A model generated the notes under the pieces. That model saw only the letters and a program-made list of their open reading frames with translations. It did no database searches and was not told the origin of the DNA. Shown here piece after piece: positions 29,020-37,786 of a stretch of 64,000 bases of DNA (within the stretch, counting starts at the first letter, position 1; every line of letters begins with the position of its first letter). The position numbers were made by a program, and so were the translations under genes. Source of the stretch: Salivita marina (GTDB lineage: Bacteria > Pseudomonadota > Gammaproteobacteria > Pseudomonadales > Azotimanducaceae); contig JAYQNS010000002.1 in assembly GCA_038144425.1 (NCBI GenBank), positions 372,001 to 436,000 on the forward strand. The letters run 5' to 3'.

Positions 29020-29110
29020 GGAGAGGTGGCCGAGTGGTCGAAGGCGCTCCCCTGCTAAGGGAGTATGGGTTAAAAGCCCATCGAGGGTTCGAATCCCTCT
29101 CTCTCCGCCA
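29020..29110 (+). tRNA. tRNA-Ser (anticodon GCU)
   Basis: Acceptor stem GGAGAGG/TCTCTCC with encoded GCCA, D-arm GCCGAGTGGTCGAAGGC, anticodon loop CTGCTAA between CTCCC and GGGAG (anticodon GCT), a long class II variable arm (GGGTTAAAAGCCC), and T-arm GAGGG-TTCGAAT-CCCTC. Reads AGC/AGU serine codons. csrA-tRNA-Ser is a known neighbourhood. Confidence 0.98.
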
Positions 29111-29118
29111 CCTCAGCT

Positions 29119-29143
29119 AAAGGCGCCCATAGGCGCCTTTTTT
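29119..29143 (+). terminator. Rho-independent terminator after tRNA-Ser
   Basis: AAAGGCGCC and GGCGCCTTT form a 9-bp stem around the 4-base loop CATA, followed by a T run (29138-29143). It lies 9 bases after the tRNA CCA, so it should end the tRNA-Ser transcript. Confidence 0.92.
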
Positions 29144-29192
29144 GTTTTGGGTTCCTGGCAGTGGCCTGCGGTCGGGAAGCGAGGCACGAGAC

Positions 29193-29957
29193 ATGCTGAA
29201 GGAACTGGGCCTTGGGGCCCTGCTCTTTATCGCTGGAGATTCGGAACTTGGGCGCCGGGCTGGCGATGCGCTCATCGCCGATAAGATTGGTGATGCGCTA
29301 GAGGAGGGCGGCTTCGACGCCGTTTCCCTTGGGCCTTGGGCTGTTGGCCGAGACGACGCGGGTTTTTTTGTTGATTTTTCCAAGGTGTCCGTGCGCCGGG
29401 GCGCGATACGGGTCACCGCTGAGCAGGCGCGTTATCACCCCTTCTCCTCTGCCGTCGCCTTTGAAGCGGGCACGCTCAGGCACGACGGCCGGGAGGGCGT
29501 TCCGCCCCTGGCCTGGTCCTTTACGGAGATTGATCTTGAGGTGGCGGGCTGGCGCAGCATTCGAGCCCTTTCCGCAGACGCAACCGGGCTTCGTAGTCTG
29601 GGTTCGGTGGCAACGCTGGTGGCCTACTCCCTGCCAGGAACGCTGCAGGCGCCGGAGGCGCTCGATCATCTTCACTTTCTCTACGAGGGACGGGGGCGGG
29701 CGCTGGAGGTGTCCTGGTCCGCTTCCCCTGCCTGCGCGGCCCTCAGGCTTGCGCCCGCACAAGCCGTCCCCTTGCTCGAGCTTGCGCCCTTCCTGGCGTC
29801 GGAGAAGGCAATGGCGGAGGTGCGAACCAGCAGTGAGGGGTGTGATCGCCTTGTCAGCACCGGACAGGCAACCTTCTCTGCGCTGGAGGTCAGCCCAGCA
29901 CTAATCGAAATTTTTTTAGAGGAATTGCCCGAGGCCTATACCCACTTGCTGCGATAA
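29193..29957 (+). CDS. Protein of unknown function between two tRNA genes
   Basis: A 254-residue protein that I do not recognise. ATG 29193 begins MLKELGLGALLFIAGDSELG. There is one modest hydrophobic stretch near the N-terminus but no clear signal peptide. The body alternates short beta-like strands with acidic stretches and has a single Cys pair region (SASPACAALRL, SSEGCDRLV). Codon use and GC content resemble the neighbours, so it is probably a real gene. It is isolated: a terminator and tRNA-Ser lie upstream, and tRNA-Arg lies on the other strand 13 bases downstream. Confidence 0.7.
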   Translation: MLKELGLGALLFIAGDSELGRRAGDALIADKIGDALEEGGFDAVSLGPWAVGRDDAGFFVDFSKVSVRRGAIRVTAEQARYHPFSSAVAFEAGTLRHDGREGVPPLAWSFTEIDLEVAGWRSIRALSADATGLRSLGSVATLVAYSLPGTLQAPEALDHLHFLYEGRGRALEVSWSASPACAALRLAPAQAVPLLELAPFLASEKAMAEVRTSSEGCDRLVSTGQATFSALEVSPALIEIFLEELPEAYTHLLR

Positions 29958-29970
29958 TACTGCGGGGAGA

Positions 29971-30047
29971 TGGCGGGCGCGGGAGGATTCGAACCCCCGA
30001 CCTTTCGGTTCGTAGCCGAATGCTCTATCCAACTGAGCTACGCGCCC
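29971..30047 (-). tRNA. tRNA-Arg (anticodon ACG)
   Basis: On the minus strand: acceptor GGGCGCG pairs perfectly with CGCGCCC, followed by GCCA; D-arm GCTCAGTTGGATAGAGC; anticodon stem-loop TTCGG-CTACGAA-CCGAA (anticodon ACG, read as ICG); T-arm GGGGG-TTCGAAT-CCTCC. It reads CGU/CGC/CGA. Confidence 0.97.
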
Positions 30048-30227
30048 CGATCTATCGCAAAGGACATGCTGCGAGAGAGCGCGGCATTATCTGGGTCTCT
30101 CCTGGGTAGGTCAAGGTTTAAGCCCGGGGGACTTCACGGTTTTTGCCGATTTCGTTGCCGCTACCTTCAAGGACACGCGAGCGGTCTTTGGTAGAATAGG
30201 GGGTTGGGTCAACGGTAGGAACGAGCA

Positions 30228-32624
30228 TTGAATACGCGTCTTGCCGCGTACCGGATCGGGTTCGGTGCGCTCATGATCATTTTGTCTGCCCTTGCGCAGG
30301 CCGTGCCTGGGGATAGCGCCCTGGTGCGGCCTCTTCGCATGGCGAGCTTACCGGAGGGGTTTCGCCTCGACGGTCGCCTCGATGAAACGGTCTGGGCCAA
30401 GGCGCCGGCGGTCAACGAGTTCTCCGTAGTTGAGCCCGATACCCTAGCGCCCCCGCCCCTTGAGTCCACCGTTCGCATGTTCTACACGGATCGGGGTCTC
30501 TACGTGGGTTTCCACGGCAAGCAGGCCGCAGATACCCTGGTGGCGCGGCTTTCTCCTCGGGATCAGCGCATCGCTCGGGATTCCTTCTCCATTACCGTTG
30601 ATCCCACCGGTACCGGCCTCTTTGGCTACTGGTTTTCCGTGGCCCTCGGGGATTCGCTGGCGGATGGCACGGTCCTGCCGGAGCGTCAATTCAGCAATCA
30701 GTGGGATGGCCCCTGGAATGGCTTCAGCGCCGTAACCGACGACGGCTGGAGCGCAGAGCTGTTTCTACCCTGGTCCATGATGGCCATGCCCAAAAGCGGG
30801 GACGACCGCACCATTGCCTTTTACGCCTCTAGGCAGGTGGCTTATCTGAATCAGCGCTGGGCCATCCCGGCCCTTCCCAGCACTACGCCGCGCTTCATGT
30901 CGGCCCTTCGGCCCGTGCGTATCAAGGGGATTCAGCCGTCGACCCAACTCACCCTCTATCCCTTTTCTGCGGCAACCTTTGACGCCGCTGAGGGGGATCT
31001 CGAAAGCAAGGTCGGCTCCGATATCTATTGGCGCCCGAGCTCTAATTTGCAGTTCTCCGGTACGCTCAATCCCGATTTCGGAACCGTCCAGCAGGACGAT
31101 CTTGTCGTGAATTTGTCGGCCTTTGAGGTGTTCTTCAGCGAGCGCCGCCCCTTCTTCCTTGAGGGCCAGGAGGTGTTCAACACCTCGCCCCGGAGTACAA
31201 GAAACTATAGAAATGGTCGGCAAATGACGCTGCTGAACACGCGGCGTATCGGTGCGCCCCCGCCCCTCCCGGTAGACGACCGGGTGGAAAGCTTTTTGGA
31301 GACGGACCGTAATCGCCTAAGCGACCTGGCCGGGGCGGCCAAGGTGACCGGGCAGCAGGGTGCTTTCCGCTTCGGTGCCCTTGCAGCCTTAGAGCAAGAC
31401 ACGGAAGTCAGCGGTACCGATGCGCTCGGCACGCTGCTGGATTATCAGGTGAAAGGCAGGCGTTTTGGCGCCCTCCGAGGCATCTGGGAGTCCGCTTCCG
31501 ATGGCCAATACCGGGGCCTTGGAGCCATGCTGACTGGGGTTGGTAAGCCTGGGGAAGATGGCCTCGCCGGAACCGTTGATGGGCACTGGCTTTCAAAGGG
31601 CGGGGTGTGGAAGTTCGATGGCCAGCTTATCGGCTCCCAGGCGGATGATCGCTTCGGCTTAGGGCTGGCCAGCGACCTGGTCTATACCCCACGGAAGGGG
31701 CGAGTGCATAACGTCGCCCTCGATCTTTTCGATCGGCATATCGATATCAATGATTTTGGCTTCCTACGACGTAACGATATGGCCCAGCTTCGCTATCGTT
31801 ACGAGGAGACCCGCTCTGATCTTAGCCACGTCCGGGATCGAACCACGACCCTTCGCGGCTTCTACGGCTTTAATTGGCAGGGGCAGCAGATCAGCTCGGG
31901 ATTGATCGCGGAGCGGGAGTGGACGCTCCTCAACCTATCCAGCGCCCGTATCGAACTCGGCTATCGGCCCGAGCGTTGGGATGATCGCAACAGCTTCGGC
32001 AATGGCGCGTTCAAAACTGAAGGGCGGGCCACGGGGGAGTTCTCTCTCGGCACCAATGAAAGCTTACCCCTCGTGGGTGGGGTCTTTGGGGGCATTGAGC
32101 AGGAAACGCTGCAAGACTGGTCCTATCGCGGGGGCGTCTTTGTGGTGTGGCGGCCCGGCGATCGCTTCAATGCGCGCATGCGTATGGAGGTAGGTCGCCG
32201 GAATGGTTGGGTTCTTCACGACCAAGCTCGCCGCATGACGAGCTTCAACGCCGAGCGAATCGCCCCTCGCATGACCCTTGAGTACTACTTCTCCGCCCGC
32301 CAGCAGCTTCGGGCCTCCATGCAGTGGATTGGCCTCAGGGCGAAGGAAGCGAACTTCTACGAGATTGCCCCCAACGGGCGCCTCATCGATGCGGAACAAC
32401 CCACAGCCCCTGGGGCTCAGAACTTTTCGATCTCCAATGCCATTCTCCAATTGCGTTACCGCTGGGAAATTGCACCCCTGTCCGATCTCTTCGTGGTTTA
32501 CAGCCGCGGCGGTTCCCTCGATGACCCCGCTGGTCGCGGCTTCGACGAACTCCTTAGCCGCAACTTCGCCGAGCCCGATCAGGATCAGCTGGTGGTCATG
32601 CTTCGCTATCGCATGGGTTCCTAG
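30228..32624 (+). CDS. DUF5916 outer-membrane protein with CBM9-like N-terminal domain
   Basis: A 798-residue exported protein. The TTG start at 30228 gives a signal peptide ending near ALAQA. Residues about 35-230 resemble the carbohydrate-binding family 9-like domain (FRLDGRLDETVWAKAP, then YTDRGLYVGFHGKQ), and the rest is the DUF5916 beta-barrel region rich in alternating aromatic strands (LNPDFGTVQQDDLVVNLSAF, FFSERRPFFLEGQEVF motif), ending in a short strand after a typical barrel (LVVMLRYRMGS). DUF5916 proteins are common in marine gammaproteobacteria and Bacteroidetes; substrates are unknown. The gene stops in a CTAG shared with the convergent phosphopantetheinyl transferase. Confidence 0.85.
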   Translation: MNTRLAAYRIGFGALMIILSALAQAVPGDSALVRPLRMASLPEGFRLDGRLDETVWAKAPAVNEFSVVEPDTLAPPPLESTVRMFYTDRGLYVGFHGKQAADTLVARLSPRDQRIARDSFSITVDPTGTGLFGYWFSVALGDSLADGTVLPERQFSNQWDGPWNGFSAVTDDGWSAELFLPWSMMAMPKSGDDRTIAFYASRQVAYLNQRWAIPALPSTTPRFMSALRPVRIKGIQPSTQLTLYPFSAATFDAAEGDLESKVGSDIYWRPSSNLQFSGTLNPDFGTVQQDDLVVNLSAFEVFFSERRPFFLEGQEVFNTSPRSTRNYRNGRQMTLLNTRRIGAPPPLPVDDRVESFLETDRNRLSDLAGAAKVTGQQGAFRFGALAALEQDTEVSGTDALGTLLDYQVKGRRFGALRGIWESASDGQYRGLGAMLTGVGKPGEDGLAGTVDGHWLSKGGVWKFDGQLIGSQADDRFGLGLASDLVYTPRKGRVHNVALDLFDRHIDINDFGFLRRNDMAQLRYRYEETRSDLSHVRDRTTTLRGFYGFNWQGQQISSGLIAEREWTLLNLSSARIELGYRPERWDDRNSFGNGAFKTEGRATGEFSLGTNESLPLVGGVFGGIEQETLQDWSYRGGVFVVWRPGDRFNARMRMEVGRRNGWVLHDQARRMTSFNAERIAPRMTLEYYFSARQQLRASMQWIGLRAKEANFYEIAPNGRLIDAEQPTAPGAQNFSISNAILQLRYRWEIAPLSDLFVVYSRGGSLDDPAGRGFDELLSRNFAEPDQDQLVVMLRYRMGS

Positions 32625-33229
32625 GACCGATCCTTTCCCAGGGCCAGGGTGATGACAAAGCCCTTGGGGCCACGGTACACGGGGGCAAGTAGCAATGTTC
32701 CCTCGCCGGGAGCAGGTCGCAATAAGCGCCAAGCATGAGGCGTCGCGCCGAGCTGACCCAAACCGCTAAGCCCACGGCCATCGGCCTTAAGGGCTGCCTC
32801 CAGAGCGGTCCAATTTCCCCTTAGGTGGCCGTAAGGTCCCTGGCCTTCCTTCCAAGGAAGGCGCCTCACGAGGCTCGCCCTGGGGTTTCGCCGGGTGCGC
32901 TCGCAATCCACCCCGAGGCGGACTCCAAAACCTGCGGCCCAGGCGACTAGCACAAGCCCGTCGCTGTGAGTGACGCTGACCGCGTAGCGCCGCCCCGTGG
33001 CGCTACGAAGCCGGGGGCGACGGCGGTGCCGCAGCCGGAGGCGTTGATGCTTTGGGCCCTGCGTGGTTAGTAGCTGCGCGGCGACTCGCTGAGCTTGGGT
33101 AAGGGGCCGGTCATGGCGAGGGCCTGCGCGGCGCGAGGGGAAGGGGGCTGGGCTTCGTTCCGGCGCCCAGGCCAAAAAAATGGTGACCGATCCCAGGCGC
33201 TGCGTCGCCTGGCCCGCACGATGCTTCAT
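32621..33229 (-). CDS. 4'-phosphopantetheinyl transferase superfamily protein (Sfp type)
   Basis: Transfers 4'-phosphopantetheine from CoA to a carrier-protein serine. Family motifs are AVSVTHSDGL (substrate loop), VRLGVDCERTRR (Mg-binding GVDxE) and WTALEAALKADGRGLSG (W-x-x-x-E-A-x-x-K). At 202 residues it is in range for Sfp/EntD-type enzymes. ATG 33229 overlaps the stop of the epimerase gene upstream (ATGA), so PPTase, epimerase and acyl-ACP synthetase form a three-gene operon. Context suggests its substrate is the dedicated sphingolipid acyl carrier protein at 49.9 kb; that is inference. Confidence 0.85.
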   Translation of the reverse strand: MKHRAGQATQRLGSVTIFLAWAPERSPAPFPSRRAGPRHDRPLTQAQRVAAQLLTTQGPKHQRLRLRHRRRPRLRSATGRRYAVSVTHSDGLVLVAWAAGFGVRLGVDCERTRRNPRASLVRRLPWKEGQGPYGHLRGNWTALEAALKADGRGLSGLGQLGATPHAWRLLRPAPGEGTLLLAPVYRGPKGFVITLALGKDRS

Positions 33230-34158
33230 AGGTAGAGGCTGCGAAGCCCTGCATCGAGGCTGATCTGCGGCGTCCACCCTGTGCGGGCGCGAAAGGCGCT
33301 GCTATCGCAGGACCAGTCCTCAAAGGTCAGCTCCCGCACCTTCCCGGGGGTGAGCATGGGCTCATCGCCCAGGGCCTTTGCGCTGAGGGTTGCCCCCAGG
33401 GAAAGGAGATAAAGCAGGGTTTTGGGCACGGGGAAGACGCGAACCGGATCGCCCCGAAGGCGCTCGGCTGCCGCGGCGATTTCGCTCCAACGGTAACCTT
33501 GAGCTCGTGCATCGGCGAGGGGGTAGGGGCTGGCCTCCCCCGGAGTGGTGCCCATGGCCAGGACTAGGGCGTCCACCAGGTCGTCGATGTGCAGAAGGCT
33601 AATGCGTCGACTTCCCACCGGGCGCGGCAGCCTACCCCTCATCGCTTGATCCAATAAAGGCTTAAGTTCCTTGTCCCCCGGGCCATAGACTGCCGTGGGC
33701 CGTAAAATAAGGTCCCCGCCCTGTCCTCGGGTAGTCACCAATAGTTCGGCGCTGCGCTTGCTTGCCGCGTAATCCGACAATTGAGGCTGGGCCGCAGCGA
33801 GGGTCGAGACGTGAAGCAGCCGCGCCTTTGGGGCTGCGGCGGCCATGGCATCTAGAAGGGCTGCGGTGCCGTCGACGTTAACCGCATCGAAGGCCCGGCG
33901 CGAGGCGCCGCGCACGGCCCCGGCGCAGTGGACTACCCAGGCCGCATCGCGCACCAGGGCCCGGAGGGCCACACTTGAGGATAGGTCTCCACGGACCACG
34001 GTCACCGTGTCCGGGAGCCGGCTATCCGCTTGCCGGGACAGGGCTCGGACGACCTGCCGGCTAGGCTCAAGCCGCTGGCAGAGTGCTCGACCAATAAAGC
34101 CCGTGGCGCCGGTGATGGCAATGGGGCCGGACAGGCCGCTGAGGAGGTCGCTGTTCAC
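33226..34158 (-). CDS. NAD(P)-dependent epimerase/dehydratase family protein, candidate ceramide reductase (CerR-like)
   Basis: Extended short-chain dehydrogenase of 310 residues. The Rossmann motif ITGATGFIGRALCQRL (residues 15-30) and the YAASK catalytic pair (LSDYAASKRSAELL) are visible, with the substrate-side RPTAVYGPGDKEL. In Caulobacter-type sphingolipid clusters an epimerase-like protein of this size, CerR, reduces the 3-keto group of oxidised ceramide. I cannot align it here, but it is fused in operon with the acyl-ACP synthetase and lies in the same cluster as serine palmitoyltransferase, which supports that assignment. Other sugar or lipid dehydrogenase roles remain possible. Confidence 0.7.
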   Translation of the reverse strand: MNSDLLSGLSGPIAITGATGFIGRALCQRLEPSRQVVRALSRQADSRLPDTVTVVRGDLSSSVALRALVRDAAWVVHCAGAVRGASRRAFDAVNVDGTAALLDAMAAAAPKARLLHVSTLAAAQPQLSDYAASKRSAELLVTTRGQGGDLILRPTAVYGPGDKELKPLLDQAMRGRLPRPVGSRRISLLHIDDLVDALVLAMGTTPGEASPYPLADARAQGYRWSEIAAAAERLRGDPVRVFPVPKTLLYLLSLGATLSAKALGDEPMLTPGKVRELTFEDWSCDSSAFRARTGWTPQISLDAGLRSLYL

Positions 34159-35936
34159 GGCGTCTCCGAAGAGGCACCGAGGGCCAGGTCGAGGCTTGGG
34201 TCTTGATCGAGGAAGAGCTGCTTTGCTTTGGCTCGGGAGAGCTTGCCTGAGGTGGTGCGGGGGAGCGCGTGGGGGGCCACGCCGTGGATCTGCGCTTCTA
34301 CCCCAAAGGCCGTTTGGACTGCTCGGCGAACGGTTCGCAGGAGCACTTGGCGCTTATCTTCGTCGCGCTCCCGGCATTGGAGGAGCACCACAAGTTCGTC
34401 GTGTTCGGGGCCTTCGACGGTGAAGGCGGCAGCGTCACCGGTACGTCCCTCAGCGCTTCGTTCGGCGGTCAGTTCGAGATCCTGGGGCCAGAGATTGCGC
34501 CCGTTGACGATGAGGAGATCCTTGCGCCGTCCGGTCACCACAAGGGTACCGGCGCGAAGGTAGCCAAGGTCCCCCGTGTCTAACCAAGCCCCGTGCAGGG
34601 AACTCCGGTCGAGCCCCGCTTCCGTGAGGTACCCCTCCATGGTGCTCGGGCTGCGGAGGAAGATGCTGCCCAGTACGCCATCGGCGCAGGGGCTCCCGGC
34701 GGGGTCGCGGATCTCGATCTCATAGCCCGGCAGCGCTTCCCCGCAGCAGGTAAAGCGGAGGCTGTCCGGGCCTTCCGCAGGCTTTGCAATGCCCTCTCGT
34801 TCTCGGGCAAGGCGATCGATGCGATCGGTCTTCAGCCCCGTTCCCGGGGCGGTAAAACTCACGGCCAGGGAGACTTCGGCCATGCCGTAGGAGGGCATAA
34901 GGGCTTCGGCCTTAAAGCCTCCAGGAGCAAGGGCCTCCGCAAAGGTTTCAAGAACCTGGGGCCGAATCATGTCAGCGCCGCAGCCCGCAACCCGCCAGTG
35001 ACTGAGGGAAAAGCCTTCCGCATCCCGGGGCCGTAGCCTGCGCGCCGTCAGCTCGTAGCCGAAGGGAGGGGAGAAGGAGATCGTTCCTCCGTATTCGCTA
35101 ATCAGGCGGGGCCAGAGGCGGGGACGCATGGCGAACTCCCGGGAGCCCAGGTAGTCGATGCTGGTTTGGCTGGCCATGGGAACCATCACTTTCCCCACGA
35201 GCCCCATGTCGTGATAGATCGGAAGCCAGGAGCAGAAGCGGTCCCTTTCCGTGATCTTCAAACCATCGCGAATAATCCCCTGAACATTGCGAAGGGCGGC
35301 GCGTTCCGTCAGCACCGCCCCCCGGGGAAATTGGGTGCTCCCAGAGGTGTACTGTACATAGGCGATCTCATCTGGGCCTGGGAGGGGCGGAAGGGCGCCT
35401 TGCGAGCCCGCGAGAAGGCCTGCAATGGTGTGCACAGGGATCTGAGTATCGGCGGCTGCGGCGTCCGCGAGGTAGGGCAGAAAGGCTTCCGTGGCCAGGG
35501 CGACCTTGGCGTCGGCGTGGCGCAGGAGCCGGCCAAGCAGCTCAATAAAGGGCGCCGTGCCGCCCATGTGAATGCTCGCCGGGAGGGGCACGGGAACGAG
35601 CGCAGCCCGCCGGGCGGCAAAAAAGGCGATGTGAAAGTCCGGGTGCGTTTCCGCGACGATGCCCACGCGACTGCCCCGGGGAAGGGTGAGGCCTGCGAAG
35701 GCACGAGCGAGCGCCTCCGCCTGTTCGGCGATCTCGCCCCAGCTGAGGGACGCGCTAAGCTGACCCCTGCCATCAAAAAAATTGACCCCCGTTCCTGACG
35801 CTGCGGCATAGGACAGGGCCTCCCAAAGCGTGGGAAAATCACCAAGGCGTAGCGCTTGAGTGCGCGCCGTTGGCGTTACCGTGGGTTGGTCGGGATGGGT
35901 CACGCGGCTTGTCAATCCTTGGGCCCAGGAGGGCAT
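34155..35936 (-). CDS. Fatty acyl-AMP ligase / acyl-ACP synthetase family protein
   Basis: ANL-superfamily enzyme that adenylates a fatty acid and can load it onto an acyl carrier protein. The 593-residue protein shows the P-loop YVQYTSGSTQFPRGAVLT, the WLPIYHDMGLVG motif typical of fatty acyl-AMP ligases, LDTGDLGYL and RTTSGKLSRAK. ATG 35936 (MPSWAQGL) is chosen over an upstream frame extension that lacks similarity. In Caulobacter such an enzyme loads the dedicated ACP used by serine palmitoyltransferase; the same role is inferred here because ACP, SPT and PPTase share the cluster. Confidence 0.85.
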   Translation of the reverse strand: MPSWAQGLTSRVTHPDQPTVTPTARTQALRLGDFPTLWEALSYAAASGTGVNFFDGRGQLSASLSWGEIAEQAEALARAFAGLTLPRGSRVGIVAETHPDFHIAFFAARRAALVPVPLPASIHMGGTAPFIELLGRLLRHADAKVALATEAFLPYLADAAAADTQIPVHTIAGLLAGSQGALPPLPGPDEIAYVQYTSGSTQFPRGAVLTERAALRNVQGIIRDGLKITERDRFCSWLPIYHDMGLVGKVMVPMASQTSIDYLGSREFAMRPRLWPRLISEYGGTISFSPPFGYELTARRLRPRDAEGFSLSHWRVAGCGADMIRPQVLETFAEALAPGGFKAEALMPSYGMAEVSLAVSFTAPGTGLKTDRIDRLAREREGIAKPAEGPDSLRFTCCGEALPGYEIEIRDPAGSPCADGVLGSIFLRSPSTMEGYLTEAGLDRSSLHGAWLDTGDLGYLRAGTLVVTGRRKDLLIVNGRNLWPQDLELTAERSAEGRTGDAAAFTVEGPEHDELVVLLQCRERDEDKRQVLLRTVRRAVQTAFGVEAQIHGVAPHALPRTTSGKLSRAKAKQLFLDQDPSLDLALGASSETP

Positions 35937-36026
35937 GGTGAAAACCGCACTATTATGCGCCCAAAGCGCTGGCGATGGCATAGGCGGGCGAGCCCGGCCT
36001 TCACGGCGCAGGGGGAGGGAGAATCG

Positions 36027-36833
36027 ATGACGCCGGTGCACTTCGGTATTTTAGCGGCGGAGCGATCGGGCCCGAGCCCCTTTCATGAGGCAGAAGGCGT
36101 GTCCCTGAAGACCCTGGTGGATATTGCGGGCAAGCCCATGCTGGCCCGGGTCATCGCCACCGTTTCCGCCGTAGCCCCGGGCGCCCCCGTACTCTGTGGC
36201 CCTGCCCTGGAGCAGCGTGCGAAGGCTCCTTGGCTGGAGGCGGCGCTGGCGGAGGAGGCGGTGCGCTGGCTGCCCCCGGCGCCCTCCCCGGCGCGGAGCG
36301 CCGAGGCCCTCTGGTCTCAGGCCGAAGCCGAGGGCTGCGCGCTGTTGCTGACCACTGGGGATCATCCCCTCCTCACTCCCGAGACCCTTCGCGCCTTTTG
36401 GGCGGCGGCGGAGCAGGGTGATCATGAGGTCGCCGTGGGTCTTGCGTCCTACCCTGCGGTGCGGGCGGCCTTCCCCGACTCTCGGCGGACGGCCCAGCGC
36501 TTTTCCGATGGGGCCTATTGCGGAACCAACCTTTTCTACTTTCGAGGCGGGCGGGCGGGGGGCGTGCTCACCTTTTGGCGTGAAGTGGAAGCCCTGCGAA
36601 AGCGTCCAGACAAGATGCTTCGTACCCTGGGGCTTGGGCTGGCGGCGCGCTATCTTGCCGGGCGCCTGTCCCTGACTTCCGCCCTCGAAGCCCTAAGCGA
36701 GCGCACGGGGGCGCTGTGCCGGGCCATTCCCGTGGATGATCCAGACGCGGCCGTGGATGTGGATTCCCTCGAGGATTTAGCGACGGTGCGGGCGCGCTTC
36801 GCGGCTCGAGCGGCGAAGGCTGACCGAACCTAG
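36027..36833 (+). CDS. Nucleotidyltransferase family protein, candidate headgroup cytidylyltransferase
   Basis: A 268-residue protein with a MobA/GlmU-like NTP-transferase fold: an N-terminal GILAAERSGPSPF loop with SLKTLVDIAGKPMLARV, the metal-binding LLLTTGDHPLLTPETL and a C-terminal DDPDAAVDVDSLEDLATV (the usual VDIDTPEDL motif). ATG 36027 follows GGGGAGGGAGA. It is divergent from the acyl-ACP synthetase. In Caulobacter sphingolipid clusters a similar nucleotidyltransferase activates phosphoglycerate as a CDP derivative for the ceramide headgroup; function here is inferred from context only. Confidence 0.7.
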   Translation: MTPVHFGILAAERSGPSPFHEAEGVSLKTLVDIAGKPMLARVIATVSAVAPGAPVLCGPALEQRAKAPWLEAALAEEAVRWLPPAPSPARSAEALWSQAEAEGCALLLTTGDHPLLTPETLRAFWAAAEQGDHEVAVGLASYPAVRAAFPDSRRTAQRFSDGAYCGTNLFYFRGGRAGGVLTFWREVEALRKRPDKMLRTLGLGLAARYLAGRLSLTSALEALSERTGALCRAIPVDDPDAAVDVDSLEDLATVRARFAARAAKADRT

Positions 36834-37767
36834 GGGGTGACCCCCGGGCGTTTCAGCCGGGTTTCCAAGCGCCAATTCGGAGCGTCGCCGAGGCGAAATC
36901 CAAATCCTGCAAGGTGAACCTCGCTCTCGCGGACCGTAACGGCCAGATGGTTGTATCCCGCCGTGCGGCATCCCCGCTCGCCGGTGGCGGAGGCCGAGGG
37001 CGCGCTGAGTACAGGAATCGGCCCTTGGGGGCCCGGGAGGCTACGACTTAAGCTTTCGTGGCAATGCCCGTGTAAAATCAGTTCTGCGCCGGTCGCCGCA
37101 AGGAGCGAGGCTAGGGCCCTTGCGTCCACGAGGCGCTTGCGCCATTTATCCATGCCGGGCCCGGGCGCGTGGTGAATCATGAGTACGCGGGCGTAGCCGG
37201 CCGCGCCAGCCGCCCGCAAGAGCGCTCCCAGGTGCTCGCGCTGCGCGGTGCCCAGGCCGCCGGTGGCAAAAGCCGGAGGGGCCGCATGGCCGCTGTTGAC
37301 GGTGATAAGGGCCACGGCGCCGCGGAGCTGAAGGCGTGGCCAGGGGCTTTCCGGGTCGGGCAGGTAGGGCGCCCAGAGGCGCGTCAGGAGAGCCTCGGAG
37401 CAGCCTGGGATGTAGACGTCATGGTTGCCGGGGATCACGCTTACCCTGTCCCCAGCCCCAAGGCTCTGAAGCCAGGCCAGGGCCTCACTCAGCTCATGTT
37501 CATGGCCAATGTGGGTAAGGTCTCCCGTAATACACCAATGCTCCGGCGCTTCCCCCCGGGCCGCGCTGACCACCGCATCAAGGGTGGTGCGCTGATGGAC
37601 GAGCCGTCGCTTACGACGCCAGGACAACCAACCCAGCAGCCGCTGATCCCTCAAGGTGAGGGGCCTGATGTCGCTTAAGGTGCTGAGGTGCGGGTCCGAG
37701 AGGTGCGCGAGCTTTATACTGCTCTCCCGGGGCGCCGCCGGCAGCACAAGGGGCGAGGTGAGGGTCA
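36830..37767 (-). CDS. Calcineurin-like metallophosphoesterase
   Basis: A 312-residue cytoplasmic protein with the full dinuclear-metal motif set: IKLAHLSDPHLS (DxH), WCITGDLTHIG (GDx2), VIPGNHDVYIP (GNHD), MIHHAPGP and LHGHCHES (GHxH). Likely a phosphohydrolase acting on a small or lipid phosphate. It shares a CTAG stop with the nucleotidyltransferase and starts only 19 bases from the divergent lipid kinase, so it is wedged in the sphingolipid set and may dephosphorylate an intermediate. LpxH, a lipid A enzyme, is in the same superfamily but is smaller (about 240 residues) and differs in motif spacing, so I do not call it LpxH. Confidence 0.82.
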
Positions 37768-37786
37768 TGGGCGAGAGGCCAACCAA

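Noticed and set aside
29020..30047. Genomic island or prophage between the two tRNA genes
   Set aside because: No integrase, direct repeats or compositional shift; the interval holds one gene.
36830..37767. Metallophosphoesterase as LpxH
   Set aside because: It is about 70 residues longer than LpxH and has the general calcineurin motif spacing; no other lipid A enzyme lies near.
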